DNA from: Paulinella micropora
Taxonomy: Eukaryota > Cercozoa > Imbricatea > Euglyphida
Length of the DNA: 60,732 nucleotides
Assembly (NCBI GenBank): GCA_009731375.1
Contig: BJOX01000128.1
Coordinates: 33,201 to 93,932 of the forward strand
Reading direction: 5' to 3'
The notes under the pieces were generated by a model, which was given only the letters and a program-made list of their open reading frames with translations, was not told where the DNA came from and did no database searches. This document shows, piece by piece, positions 18,061 to 29,636 of the stretch. The translations under genes were made by a program, and so were the position numbers. Positions within the stretch are counted from its first letter, which is position 1. The number at the start of each line of letters is the position of its first letter.

Positions 18061-20754
18061 TTCCACCACCTCGAAACGATTACCTTGAGTAGTGTCCGGG
18101 TAGGATGACGTATCGGTCTCCGAGGCAGTGTTGTAGGCCTGAGCTCGACCGAAATTTGGGTTGGAGCTTGCCCACGAGCCTCCTCCTCCTCTGGGTGGGG
18201 GGGCTGGAGCTCGAACAGCTCTCCCTCCATAAGGGGTATATCCCCGACCTCCTCCTCTTCCTCTCTGAGGGGTTCCCTGCCACCTCGAGGCTCCTCTCCA
18301 TGTTCCTCGTCCTCGTCCTCCTCCTCCTCCTCCTCCTCGTCCTCCTGCTCCTGCTCCTCCTTCTCGTCCTCTTTGAGAGGCCTTTAAGTTCTTTTGTCTC
18401 TCCCTTTCCTCCTTCTTCTCCTTCATCCTCTTCATGTAGGTAATGATTGCCTCTCGTAACTCCTCATCATCACACATATTGGCATACCAACCTTCGTTCA
18501 CAGCGGCAATCTGAAGCATATTGAAAAGGCCCGGTTCCTTGCCTTCCGTCCTGCTCAGAAAATTTGCCCTTGCTGTTGGGTTCTGCCTATCATGATTGAA
18601 AGAGCAGTCTCTGTTCTCCATCTGTGCCTTACACTGCAAGCCCGCGAACCACCTCCAACATGCGGTCTTCAGGTCTGGCTCTCTCTGTCTCTTCCAACCG
18701 GCAACTCTGTTTGTGTACGTGGCTTGTGCGCCAACAGGTACACCGCCTGCCTGTGCCGTATGTGCCTCCGTGAGCGAGTCCATGTTTGAGCATGCACTCA
18801 TCACTTCTTGAAACAGTGCTGACGGAGCAACGCTTTGAACCGTATTTTCGAACACGTGTGTCTCGAGGAAGTTCTTGGACTTCACTGAGCTAAACGTCGA
18901 GCATTGTTGTATGAGCTGAGTAAGCTTACTCGGGTTAACTGTGTGTAACGCCGAAAAGAAATAGAGGATGATCGACTTGCGGCCATAGAATAGCCCATAG
19001 GAGGAAACTACCTCCGTAAGGGTCGCCGCCAAGCCAACAGCACTCCTCAAACTCATCGCCACTGTCTCAAAGATTTCAAATCCTATGAGAGTACCAGTGC
19101 AGAGATGCTGGTATCCATGAGATTGAAAATATGAAATGAGTGTGGCCACCGCCAGTTCACACTGAGCGTCTAGGCCTGTTGCATTGTTTCTCTTAATCTC
19201 CTCCTTCTTTCTCAAAAACTTGTACTGTGTCAGATCAAATCCCTCCGAGACTAGAGATTGGTCAAAAACAGTAACAAGGGCCTCGTATTCCTGCGTTTCG
19301 TCGCAAGGAAAAGCCTTCATGCAGGCATTGATCTCTTTGAGCTTGCTCAAAAGCGAAGCATCAGAGTCTTTGTCTGAGCTCGTCTTGGCATATAGCATGA
19401 GACTTGCCACTCCTCCTTTCTTCCCCTTGAAGGCATTTATGATGTTCTGTCTGTCCTTCTTCTCCGTGTTTGTGACCACCACCGTAGTTGAGCCCGAGGG
19501 TGCAGGGGCTGGTGGGGCAGGAGCTGGTGGGGTCAAATATGTCGGAGGGTGTGTCTTTGCACCACTCACTTTTGCTTTCATTCTTTCCAGTCTCATCGTC
19601 TTCTCGAACTCCTCATTCTCTTTCGCCTTCTTCTTCTCAGATATCACCAGCTTTTGAGCATGAGTGATAAAGGCCACCAATTCAGAAGCAGATCTGAGAA
19701 AATTATATTTCTCCACATATTGGTCAACACCTGCTTTGTTGGCGACCGGTGGTGCGTTACTAAGTGATTTAAGGACAGAGTGATCCTTGGTAGGAATCCA
19801 TCTCTTCCATGCCTCCTTGTGCAGTAACGCACCCATCAACAGTCTGATCTTGGTCAGAACTCTGTCGGTCTTCTCTAACTCATCAATCACAGGATGAGTT
19901 TCTCCTGCTGCCTTAATGCTTTTTTCCATCTCTGCCTTCCCCTCCTCCAAGGCCTTTATTTCCATTGTAAAAAAATGAAATATGCCACTCGAGTTTTTCG
20001 AACCCAGATTGGTCTTCATTTTTGTTACATCGACTGCCTCCTGACCAGTCGCGAGGAATCTGGCCGTTGCTCTTGGGTTTGTGTACTGGAGGTAACCCTC
20101 ACATCGTGGGCCGTATGTACGTTCCCAAATCAGGGTTTGAGTGTACACCCCAAAGATAGCATCGAGTAATTCAAGGTGGGTGTGTGTGTCCCCAAACTTG
20201 ATATGCTGTATCTTCTTTCTCTCTTCTGGATCAGAGACCAGTTTGCCGAGGAGCTGTGCTGTGTTTGATAATAGGATATAGACATCCTTTTTAGCACGAC
20301 TTTTCTCTCTTCTTTGATCCTGAGGGATCCACACATAGGTATCCTTCTCTACCCCCATCTTGTTATCAAACTCTTCTTTAGTGAGGTCATAGTGGTCTTG
20401 CACCCACTGTTGTTCCTCCACTGTGATCTCCTCTCCATCACTATGAATCAAGTCGATCATTTTTCGTCCTCCTCCTCCCGTGTAGGCAGGTGGTAAGGGA
20501 TTACCATATGCTCCTCCTCCTCCCGTCTCTTCTTGTTCAAATCCTCCTTCATCTTCGTCTCCTCCATATCTTCCTTCATCATCCCAGCCCTCTTCTACTC
20601 CTCCTCCTACTCCTTCATCTCCTCCTCCTCCTTCATTCAATCCTCCTCCTCCTCCTTCATTCAATCCTCTTCCTCCTCCTCCTCCTGCTTCTTCTTCTTC
20701 TCTTCTTTGATCTGCCTCCGAGAATTCACTCACTTCGGCGGTCTCTGTCGACAT
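18058..20754 (-). CDS. LTR retrotransposon Gag
   Basis: 898 residues from an ATG at 20754. The N terminus is acidic and Gly/Glu-rich, followed by helical capsid-like sequence. Near residue 700 is CWRWFAGLQC..CSFNH, a C-x8-C-x8-C-x3-H finger of CCCH type instead of the usual CCHC knuckle. The C-terminal 100 residues are RGG/Gly-rich, an RNA-binding composition. The stop is TGA followed by CTG, and pol follows in the same frame without an ATG, so Gag-Pol is probably made by stop-codon readthrough. It would form the particle and package the RNA. Confidence 0.85.
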   Translation of the reverse strand: MSTETAEVSEFSEADQRREEEEAGGGGGRGLNEGGGGGLNEGGGGDEGVGGGVEEGWDDEGRYGGDEDEGGFEQEETGGGGAYGNPLPPAYTGGGGRKMIDLIHSDGEEITVEEQQWVQDHYDLTKEEFDNKMGVEKDTYVWIPQDQRREKSRAKKDVYILLSNTAQLLGKLVSDPEERKKIQHIKFGDTHTHLELLDAIFGVYTQTLIWERTYGPRCEGYLQYTNPRATARFLATGQEAVDVTKMKTNLGSKNSSGIFHFFTMEIKALEEGKAEMEKSIKAAGETHPVIDELEKTDRVLTKIRLLMGALLHKEAWKRWIPTKDHSVLKSLSNAPPVANKAGVDQYVEKYNFLRSASELVAFITHAQKLVISEKKKAKENEEFEKTMRLERMKAKVSGAKTHPPTYLTPPAPAPPAPAPSGSTTVVVTNTEKKDRQNIINAFKGKKGGVASLMLYAKTSSDKDSDASLLSKLKEINACMKAFPCDETQEYEALVTVFDQSLVSEGFDLTQYKFLRKKEEIKRNNATGLDAQCELAVATLISYFQSHGYQHLCTGTLIGFEIFETVAMSLRSAVGLAATLTEVVSSYGLFYGRKSIILYFFSALHTVNPSKLTQLIQQCSTFSSVKSKNFLETHVFENTVQSVAPSALFQEVMSACSNMDSLTEAHTAQAGGVPVGAQATYTNRVAGWKRQREPDLKTACWRWFAGLQCKAQMENRDCSFNHDRQNPTARANFLSRTEGKEPGLFNMLQIAAVNEGWYANMCDDEELREAIITYMKRMKEKKEERERQKNLKASQRGREGGAGAGGRGGGGGGGRGRGTWRGASRWQGTPQRGRGGGRGYTPYGGRAVRAPAPPPRGGGGSWASSNPNFGRAQAYNTASETDTSSYPDTTQGNRFEVVE

Positions 20755-21521
20755 GATGTCGTAGTAGTGATCAACAGGAGGACAGTGTCAGCTCCTATGT
20801 TTGGTTTTTGTTCGTTTGTGTTCTGTTCCTCCTTCAGTCGATTGACTAGTGAAGAGAGAAACTAATAGAGAGGGTAGGATAAGATTCCCTGTCCTCTATG
20901 AAACACTGTTTGTATGTTTGTTTTTGTTTGAGAAAAATAGTCTTTGAGACTTTCTCCGATTTCTTGTTCTCCTTACTCAGATTACTTTCTCCTCCTTCTT
21001 TTCTATATTGTATCTAGTATGAGGCACTTGGACCTACACACAGATAGTAATAGAGAAGCTAGAAAAGCTCTCCTTGAGAAGTCGACAGTCGGTCGGATAG
21101 GTTCTCAGACCTACCTTTAGAAAACGATCAGAGATTTGCAAAAATACTCTGACGTATGTGTGAGATAATGCAGATAAATGCACAAACTAGAAGGGTAGAG
21201 TGTTGTGCTCCTGTCCCTATGCTTGTTTGTGTTTTGTGTGTGTTCCTTCACTCTTCTGTCCACCTCCTTCTTCTTGGTCTCTGTGTGAGAACAGCAAGAA
21301 CGACAGAGAGTTTGTATCTGATGTCTCCTTGTGAGCACACAGATACTGATTGGGCTAGAGGGTACGAGACACCTGCTTGAGACCAATCAAATTATTTGTT
21401 TTGTGAAAGAGTTATGAGGGAGCTGTGTTGGAGTATTTGTTTTCGTCTGACGTCCCCGTGTGAGACAGGTCAGTGAAAATTCACTCTGTTGCCTGTGTGG
21501 CAAAGCAGAAAGAAATCACCC
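20755..21521 (-). other. 5' leader of the LTR element
   Basis: Untranslated region between the primer-binding site and gag. It holds an ATG-initiated minus-strand frame of 89 codons (21117-21386) of doubtful meaning and two similar segments (about 20790-20840 and 21205-21260) around TTTGTGTT..GTTCCT, suggesting an old internal duplication. Packaging signals are expected here but cannot be read by eye. Confidence 0.55.
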
Positions 21522-21538
21522 TAGTGATGTGGACTCCA
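21522..21538 (-). promoter_or_regulatory. Candidate primer-binding site
   Basis: Two bases after the 5' LTR the element strand reads TGGAGTCCACATCAC, starting with the TGG complementary to a tRNA 3' CCA end. The tRNA species cannot be named from here. Confidence 0.5.
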
Positions 21539-21540
21539 AA

Positions 21541-21776
21541 TGTAATGCCCCCAACGATAGCTCGTAAAAAGTCGGTAATACAACCAAACACAGTCCTCAA
21601 GAATGAGAATGATGTCTCGTTGTATTAGCTCAGTGAAGCCAAAAAGGAAAACGGCAACAGACCAGGAATAAAATGGCATCAGGTCCAATCCGGACAAATA
21701 ATACTGAAAAACAAGCTGGTGCACCTGTCACCAGGAAAAGGTATTTTTACCGGCTATCCGGGGGGTGATGCCTACA
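21541..21776 (-). repeat. 5' LTR
   Basis: 236 bp, TG..CA ends, matching the LTR at 11167-11411 apart from two indels. The right edge touches Copia-like sequence at 21777. Confidence 0.93.
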
Positions 21777-21828
21777 GAGCCTCGGAGTGGCAACATCAAC
21801 CGCAGAGTCAAAAAATCAGTCGGACTGC

Positions 21829-22541
21829 GATGTACCCGAACTTCCAAGGAGAACTAGACGACTTTAACCTCAGGCTTACAACCATCCTTTTCTACAAATT
21901 ACACTCCAACACCACGATTGTGAAGGAGGCGAAGTTGATATCTCAAAAATGGATCAACCTTCTCAAAGACGGATTGTTTTCCCTCGCTGACGGCAGTGCG
22001 GATCGTCTGGTTTACGCTTTAAGCTGCGTGGACCGACCACTGGCGAAAAAGTTAGAGAGGCTGACAAAAAGCTTCAAGCTTGCCAATCTATTTGGTAAAT
22101 TCAAATATGGGTCTGTGCCAATCACTGTGTTTTCTCTTCATCATGTTCGTCGAGAAGACTAACGAGGCAGTCAAAACGGGGAAGGTACTAACAAGCCAGG
22201 ATTTCCTTGAGGAGGCGGGCTCGACCTTTCCCGTTCAGGGAGTCTCGTCCCTTGCACTCGATTACATAGACGAGCTTATCTCTACCCACGAGTTCCCGAA
22301 TCCCTATGGAAGACAAGATGGGGACACGGAGTCAGTGTTGGCAAAGCTTGAGCTTAACACAGAAGAGGCAAATGAGCAAATTCGTCAAGCCTTTCGTACG
22401 ATTTTTGAGATAACAACATGTTTTTTGGAGGCATTCAACATGGTTCTACCCGATTGGAGAAAAGTACCTTTGGCTACCCAAGCGGGACGCTGTAAGCCCA
22501 GGCAAGCAGCGAACGGAAATGGAGTCGGAACCTGGGCGTGA
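21829..22541 (+). pseudogene. Copia Gag-like region, frameshifted
   Basis: ATG at 21829 opens MYPNFQGELDDFNLRL, which runs to about 22120; the frame then shifts and continues as EKTNEAVKTGKVLTSQDFLE. It looks like the capsid part of a Gag by position only; I see no zinc knuckle. Confidence 0.6.
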
Positions 22542-22619
22542 GCAGGTGAGCGAAAAGGAAAGGATTCGGCGTTTGGAAGTCATAATGGAGCAAAACGAAG
22601 TAAATCAGAACCGGGTGGC

Positions 22620-23606
22620 GTGGCCGCCCCAGCGGGGGGGGGGGATGACCATCGAGATCTGCATGATTTCGAAGGGCGATGGCAGGAGTATGTGGGATTG
22701 CTATATCGCTGGTCGACCGGATGGCCATTTCCTTACAACAAGCCGAAATTCCCCGCGCACTGGAACCCAAAGCCATGGAAAATAGGGAGCTGGGAGAAGC
22801 GACCTCGACCCTACTGGTTACGACCGCTGGAGGGAGGCGATAGACCGGAGCATTTGGTAGTCTACGCCAGCGAGGTCCAGGGGGAGCCTGAGCAACTTCA
22901 GAAAGAAGAAATGGAGGTGATAAGAATGATGTTGAATCGCGAGCTAATGGGGAAGGATGGGCGGAAGGCGACAAGACCGCGAAAGGTCCCCGACCCCATG
23001 CTGGACTCGGGGGCTGTGTCAGACATGGCGCCACCAAGCTACAAGGAGTTCATGCAGGGCGTCAAGCGGGAGGTGAAAGAGTTCAGCGCGGTGGGTGGAA
23101 CCACCAGCATGGACGCCCAAGGGGATTACAAACTACCTACTCTCCGAGGGGACGGGCGGGATGGATGCCTACCACTAAAGGAAGTGGGTGAGCACTTAAC
23201 CGAACTACTCGTGTCCGGACCTAATATGATGCTAGATGGGTACACGTTGGTGTTGCGAAAGGATTCGCCTTGCGTCACTAGGGCGGTGGTCCCGGATGTG
23301 AAGGAGGAGGAGAAGGACGCCCTTCTGTACTTCGACACGGAAGACTCGGTAATCAGGTTCCAATCCGGATCGACGGTGGAACAGCAAGCTGCCTTCTGGA
23401 CCACCAACAAGGCAAGGAAGAAGGAGTGGGATATGGAACTACTCCATCGGATATTTCATGATCCCGCTGCCGCAAAGTTGCAAGCCATTGCCCAAGCCCA
23501 TGACGTAAAACTAGTGAACGTCAACAAAGACGTTAGCAAGGAGTGTCCGGAGTGTCCGGCGGGTGGAGCCCAAAAGCCGCCTCATCGAGCGAAGGAACCA
23601 GAATGA
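22620..23606 (+). pseudogene. Copia protease and GAG-pre-integrase fragment
   Basis: The Asp protease motif LDSGAVSDMAPP (about 23000-23035) matches the DSGA motif of Copia proteases. Near the end LLHRIFHDPAAAKLQ..CPECPAGG matches the GAG-pre-integrase H..H..C-x2-C zinc region. Confidence 0.82.
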
Positions 23607-24360
23607 AGGAGAAGGGTGAAGGCTGGTCGGTGGACACCTCGGCGCTGCTGGCAAGGCCTCTACTTAACGGAGAGCGATGCCTCATGGCAATGGTAGAGGA
23701 CACCGTGGGATACACCAACTTGGAGCTTCTCCTGAACGCGGAGATGCAGCGGCAGTCCGTGGTGGCAAGCAAGGTGTTCCGGATGAGCAGGACCCAGACC
23801 GGAAACCGGGTTAAGCAAATACGGGGAGACGGCGCTTATCAGAGATCGCAAGTCTTCAATGACCTGATTGAAAGTGTTGGGGTGCGCCTGCGATACGCAG
23901 TTAGGAACGATCCCAACAAGCAGGCTCTAGTGGAAGTCCGCAAAAGCAAATCTGGGCGGGGGCAAGGAAGCTACTAAAGAGAGCGCAACTGCCATATGTG
24001 TACTTGGGTTACGCGCTACTGCACGTTGGGCTACTGCATAACCTGACGCCGCCACCGGGAGGCAAAGAGCCGCGACTATTCACCATGTTCCCTTACGAGA
24101 AAAACGTGGATTGGCTGCCTTTAAAAAAAAAAAAACGTTGCTGCACACCTTTGGATGCCTTTGTCATGCGGTGCTTGACAAGAAGTTCCATGGGCTAAGA
24201 AAGGAGGAGACCGAAAATGAAGTGGAAAAGTTGCTAGACACGGAAATCCTGAAATGGGCAGTACGTGAGCGGGCACTGGCGGCTACCTTTACGCGGTGGC
24301 GGAGAAGGAAGCTACCGCTTCGGGAAAGTTTGAAGACGCAAGAGCGCAAGAGATAACAAC
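23606..24360 (+). pseudogene. Copia integrase remnants
   Basis: Two frames carry the core: LLNGERCLMAMVEDTVGY, then IRGDGAYQRSQVF (around the second catalytic Asp). After a poly-A frameshift near 24122, LLHTFGCLCHAVL matches the conserved FGC region after the catalytic core. Confidence 0.75.
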
Positions 24361-24512
24361 CCTGTGGGCGCAAGGATGCTTCAGGAGGCGAAAGAGGGAG
24401 TCCGTGCCGGAGCGGGACTTGTGCCGGGGAAGGTACGCAGACGCGACAAAAGAATCGGGCGGAAAAGTGCTCAGTTGAAGTACAAGAGCCGACTGGTGGC
24501 AAGGGATACTCT

Positions 24513-25220
24513 ATGGTACAAGGAGAGCACCATGGGCAACGAACTTTTCCGACCCCATGCACCGTGACTATCCTGGGCTTCTTCATGCTAGTGACTTTTT
24601 ATGACCTAGTGTTGGGTAAGTTTGATGTGGGCACTGCCTACATAGAGGCTGAAGTAGAGGAAGCGGGAATGCGGCCCACCTATCTGGTCCCACCCTTTGG
24701 CTTTGAAGAGGAAGGGTACGTGTGGGAAATGGTAAGGGCGCTGTACGGTCGACCGGATGCCGGAAGAAAATGGTGGATGCAAGTGCTAGTACCCTTCATG
24801 GTATCGCAAGGTTTTGAACAGCACAAGGCTTTTCCGTGTTTCTTCTTCCGCTGGCGTTCGGGAATGAGTAAGCCTGACATCGGGTTCGTGCATGTAGACG
24901 ACATCATGATGGGCTTCGGCGACGAGGAGGCGAAGGAGAAGTTCCGGGAGGCGGGCGAAAGCCGCTTTAAGGTATTCAAAAGTGAACCGCCAACGGGAGT
25001 GGTGGGGATCGACATCGAGGATGGACGGCATCCGGAGTTGGGGCGAACTGTCAAGTTATTCCAGGAAACCTTTATTAAGGAGGCGAGCGAGCGGCTCAAG
25101 ACAAAGGACTTAGCGTCTGTGGATGCCGGGGTGCCGCGTGGGAGTCCCGAGTGTACTGGAAGAATTCTCGCCTTGCCATATCTGCGGAATACTCATCTGG
25201 GTGAGGGTAACGAGGCATGA
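24513..25220 (+). pseudogene. Copia reverse transcriptase
   Basis: KFDVGTAYIEAE, VPPFGFEEEGYVWEM, ALYGRPDAGRKWW and the catalytic VHVDDIMMGF appear in order, the standard Copia RT block pattern. A frame change follows near 25120-25220. Confidence 0.88.
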
Positions 25221-26007
25221 CACGCTAGGGCCGGTGGCGGAGATGGCGCGCTATACGTCAAAGCCAAAAGAGTTCCCCTTCCAAGAGGCGGAACAAGTGA
25301 TGAGGTACCTTCAGGGCACCGCGCGGCGAGGAGTGCGTTTCTACCAAAAGGAAAGTACGCGCCTGACGTCCTACCCAGACGCAAATTGGAAGGGTGACTG
25401 GGGCGACCGCAGAGCTCGACTGGCCGTAATTCACTTCATGCTTGGTGGATCGGTAAACCCGGTGTGTATGAAGCGCACAATTACAGTGGAATTACCGAAG
25501 CCGCGTGGGCCGCGTAGCAAGGAAAGGAGGGAAAAGCTGCTGGCGAAGCAGCAAGATCTGCAAGCGGAGGCGGTGGGGACGCTACCGCCACCTGAGGAGA
25601 AAATACCGGAGGGACATGTTCGGATGGAAGCGCCTCCGGAGGAGTCCACCTGCGAGGCGGAGATCTACGCGATGGACGCGTGCCTGCATGGACAGGAAAA
25701 GATCGCAAACTTTATCAACGGAATCGCAGGGGGCAGAGTGGCCAAAGACATGGCCAAGCAAGGATGAGGTAAGCCACCGGTGGTGTACGAGGATAACAAG
25801 GGGGCCATTGATCTGGCAACCACTAACATCTACCGTTAGAAGTTGGACCACATCGATCTGCGCTACGCCTACGTCAACGCTATGATATTGGCGGGAAAAG
25901 CGGTGTTGGAGAAGATTAGTTCCCCGGACAACTACGGAGATGCCAATACCAAGCGGCAGCGGGGACCCAATTACTCCAAGATAGTGGAAATGATTGCGCA
26001 ACCTTGA
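25220..26007 (+). pseudogene. Copia RNase H with internal stop
   Basis: VMRYLQGTARRGVRFY, YPDANWKGDW, STCEAEIYAMDAC and, after a frame shift, YEDNKGAIDLATTN are Copia RNase H motifs. TAG interrupts before KLDHIDLRYAYVN. The frame ends with TGA at 26005. Confidence 0.85.
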
Positions 26008-26071
26008 ACATTGGAACGCACAAGGAATAAGTTAAGTGCAAGGGTGTGTGTGTGTAGGTATTAATGCCATC

Positions 26072-26080
26072 AAGGGGGAG
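26072..26080 (+). promoter_or_regulatory. Copia polypurine tract
   Basis: AAGGGGGAG stands 64 bases after the last Copia codon and is followed by CTTGGGAAGTGAGC, as at the start of many Copia 3' LTRs. No matching 5' LTR is present to confirm it. Confidence 0.5.
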
Positions 26081-26790
26081 CTTGGGAAGTGAGCTAGTTG
26101 ATGGGATTAATACAACTTGTGACCGGTTAATACGTTAGTTAATATTGTCAGTTAGTAGTTAGTACGGAAAAAGAGGTGTATTTTCTGGTACGGGTGGCAT
26201 TGGTGGCACCAATGCCAATATGACCTGTATGGACAACTGAAATTTAAAGGCTTAGAGCTCTCGTCTTCTGTTTTGTTTGTTTGGCGGGCTTTTGTCTGTT
26301 GGGAGGATAATTCTATTAAAGTTCTTGTGGAGCTGGTTAGCTAGTCAATTGGGGATGCCTGGGAGGTGTGAAACCGGCTTCTCATATCATTTATACTGTC
26401 CTACTTCTTAAGGATCCTCATATTTTGTAAATCGTCATGTGGTACCAAAATGTTACTGACCATGCTATTTTTATTAAAATCCGTGCCCCGACCCTTCATT
26501 TTTTTCATGTATTAATATTAATACATGCCTAGATGCCTACATCACAAGTCTCAGCTGTCCGGCCGGTCAACGTTGACTTAAAACATGCAAACATTTATTC
26601 AAAAAATCACTTGAACGCCGCCGGCAGTGTCATTTTTACGCAAGCATTCAGCCTGTTGAAGTGACAGAAAGTTTAGAAAATACTTGCCACACATAGAACT
26701 GAGTCAACTGACAATAAATATCGTGATCTTTATTATAACAAAATGAAATGGAATTTGGCTTGTTCCAATCGGGGGTTCGAAAGCAGAGTA
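26081..26790. other. Possible Copia 3' LTR and non-repetitive flank
   Basis: About 700 bases of unique sequence with no ORF. The first few hundred bases are probably the 3' LTR. Palindromic ATTAATATTAAT at about 26512 is not explained. Confidence 0.4.
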
Positions 26791-26798
26791 GTAGTACC

Positions 26799-26857
<59 letters not shown>

Positions 26858-26858
26858 C

Positions 26859-26930
<72 letters not shown>

Positions 26931-26975
26931 CTGAATGGTAGTAGCAGTAGTAGTAGTAGTAATAGGAGTAATAGG

Positions 26976-27007
<32 letters not shown>

Positions 27008-27019
27008 TGGTAGCAGCAA

Positions 27020-27088
<69 letters not shown>

Positions 27089-27131
27089 TAGTAGTAGTAG
27101 TATTTCAAACATTAAAAGACGCTTAGTGGAA

Positions 27132-27191
<60 letters not shown>

Positions 27192-27293
27192 ACTGTAGTA
27201 GTAGTAGTGATTAGTAGTAGTGATCTGATTCAGTATAATGTTACGATTTGATGAGTATTATTTTGAGTAGTAGAAGCAGCAGCAGCAGCAGCA

Positions 27294-27324
<31 letters not shown>

Positions 27325-27364
27325 AAGTAGTAGTAGTATGAGAAGTAGTAGTAGTAGCAGTAGC

Positions 27365-27406
<42 letters not shown>

Positions 27407-27412
27407 TGTAGA

Positions 27413-27474
<62 letters not shown>

Positions 27475-27481
27475 CAGCAGC

Positions 27482-27514
<33 letters not shown>

Positions 27515-27563
27515 CGTAGTAGTAGTGGTAGTAGTAGTGGTAGTAGTAGTGGTAGTAGTAGTG

Positions 27564-27594
<31 letters not shown>

Positions 27595-27723
27595 AAGCAG
27601 CACCAGCAGCAGCGGTATTAGCAAGCGTTCTTCAATTATTCAAAGTCGTTCAGTGGAAAAGCAGTAGTAGTGGTAGTAGTAGTAGTAGTAGTAGTGGAAG
27701 TAGCAGTAGAAGTAGTAGTAGTA

Positions 27724-27759
<36 letters not shown>

Positions 27760-28284
27760 TTGGAAGAAGAAGAAGAAGAAGAAGAAGAAGAAAAAGAAGA
27801 AGGAGAAGAAGAAGAAGAAGAAGAAGAAGAAGAAGAAGAAGAAAGAAGAAGAAAGAAGAAAGAAGAAAGAAGAAAGAAGAAGAAGAAGAAGAAGAAAAAG
27901 AAAGAAGAAAGAAAAAGAAGAAAGAAGAAAGAAGAAAGAAGAAAGAAGAAAGAAGAAAGAAGAAAGAAGAAAGAAGAAGGAAGAAGAAAGAAAGAAGACA
28001 GAAGAAAGAAGAAGAAGAAGAAGAAGAAGAAGAAGAAGAAGAAGAAGAAACAGAAGAAGAAGAAACAGAAGAAGAAGAAGAAACAGAAGAAGAAGAAGAA
28101 ACAGAAGAAGAAGAAGAAGAAGAAGAAGAAGAAGAAGAAGAAGAAGAAGAAGAAGAAGAAGAAGAAGAAGAAGCAGCAGCAATATCAATAGAAACAGCAG
28201 CAGAAAAATTAGCCAGAAACAGCGGCAGCAGCAAATGCAGAAGCAGCAGAAGTAGTAGCAGTAGTAGCAGTAGCAGCAGCAATG

Positions 28285-28350
<66 letters not shown>

Positions 28351-28394
28351 ATGGTAGTAGTGGTAGTATTTGTAGTAGTAGTAGTAGTAGTAGT

Positions 28395-28440
<46 letters not shown>

Positions 28441-28480
28441 TTCAGTAGTAGTAGCAGTAGTAGTAAGGCAAATGAAAGGA
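26791..28480. repeat. TAG and GAA trinucleotide arrays
   Basis: (TAG)n with breaks at about 27108-27133, 27194-27260 and 27610-27662, (GAA)n at 27761-28170, then TAG again. The break CATTAAAAGACGCTTAGTGGAAAAG is echoed at 27640 as AAAGTCGTTCAGTGGAAAAG, so the array expanded around a duplicated unique core. Frames here are homopolymeric (poly-V/S/L/E) and are not genes. Confidence 0.9.
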
Positions 28481-28595
28481 CAGAAAATGGCAGTAGTGAT
28501 GCATTGTTGTATGTATGTATGTATGTACGTATGCATGCATGCATGTATGTATGTATGTATAGGGAGGAAAGAATGTGCACTGGGAAGTCTATGCA

Positions 28596-28629
<34 letters not shown>

Positions 28630-28677
28630 CATAGATTACATATGCAAGTATTGGTAGTAGTAGTAAGTAGTAGTAGT

Positions 28678-28763
<86 letters not shown>

Positions 28764-28940
28764 AGGCAAATAAAAGGACAGAAAATGGCAGGAGTGATGC
28801 ATTGTTGTATGTATGCATGTATGTATGTATGCATGTATGCATGTATGTATTGGGAAGGAAAGAATGTGCACTGGGAAGTCTATGCATACATACATACATA
28901 CATACATATATATATACATAGATTACATATGTAATCTATG

Positions 28941-28974
<34 letters not shown>

Positions 28975-29603
28975 TAGGGAGGAAAGAATGTGCACTGGGA
29001 AGTCTATGCATACATACATACATACATACATACATGCATACATGCATACATACATACATATATACATAGATTACATACATACATACATACATAAATACAT
29101 ACATACATACATACCTACATACATACCTACATACATACATACATACATACATACAGACACATACATACATACATACACATACATGCATGCATACATACAT
29201 GCATGCATGCATGCACACACACATACATACATACATACATACATACAGACTGAGAGAGTGTCAGCTGTGTGTGTTGTTCTCGTAGAGGGCGGGAGGACTA
29301 TGCGAGTCTCTCCATCTTAACATACATACATACATACATACATACATACATGCATACATGCATAAGTACACATAAATGAGTCACTTCATCTTAAAACATA
29401 CACACACATACATACATACATACATACACACATACATACATACATACGTACATACAGTACATACATACATACATACATACATGCATACATACACACACAT
29501 ACATACATACCTACATATGTACATATGTAGAAAACCCAGATCTCAATCTGGAGGGTTTGATGTACATACATACATACATACATACATACATGCATACATA
29601 CAT

Positions 29604-29636
<33 letters not shown>

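Larger units (their letters stand above)
11167..21776 (-). mobile_element. Complete LTR retrotransposon (Ty3/Gypsy-like)
   Basis: A 10.6-kb element on the minus strand: 5' LTR (21541-21776), primer-binding site, leader, gag (20754-18058), in-frame pol (to 12244), 3' internal region, polypurine tract and 3' LTR (11167-11411). RT-RNase H precedes integrase, the Gypsy order. Both large ORFs are open, so it may be active or recently active. The LTRs differ by an 8-bp and a 1-bp indel. I find no matching target-site duplication outside the LTRs. Its right end abuts a decayed Copia element. Confidence 0.92.
21777..26080 (+). pseudogene. Decayed Ty1/Copia retrotransposon
   Basis: Copia pieces occur in the correct order but in shifting frames: Gag-like, protease, GAG-pre-integrase, integrase, RT and RNase H. 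At least four frame changes and an internal TAG (near 25838) make it non-functional. GC content is higher than in the flanks. The 5' LTR is not seen; it may have been removed or displaced by the Gypsy element whose LTR ends at 21776. A purine tract at 26072-26080 marks the 3' end of the internal region. Confidence 0.88.

Noticed and set aside
21521-21724. Protein of about 67-70 residues in both LTRs (MHQLVFQYYLSG..)
   Set aside because: It lies wholly in LTR sequence, is not in frame with gag and has no motif; it is shared only because the LTRs are copies.
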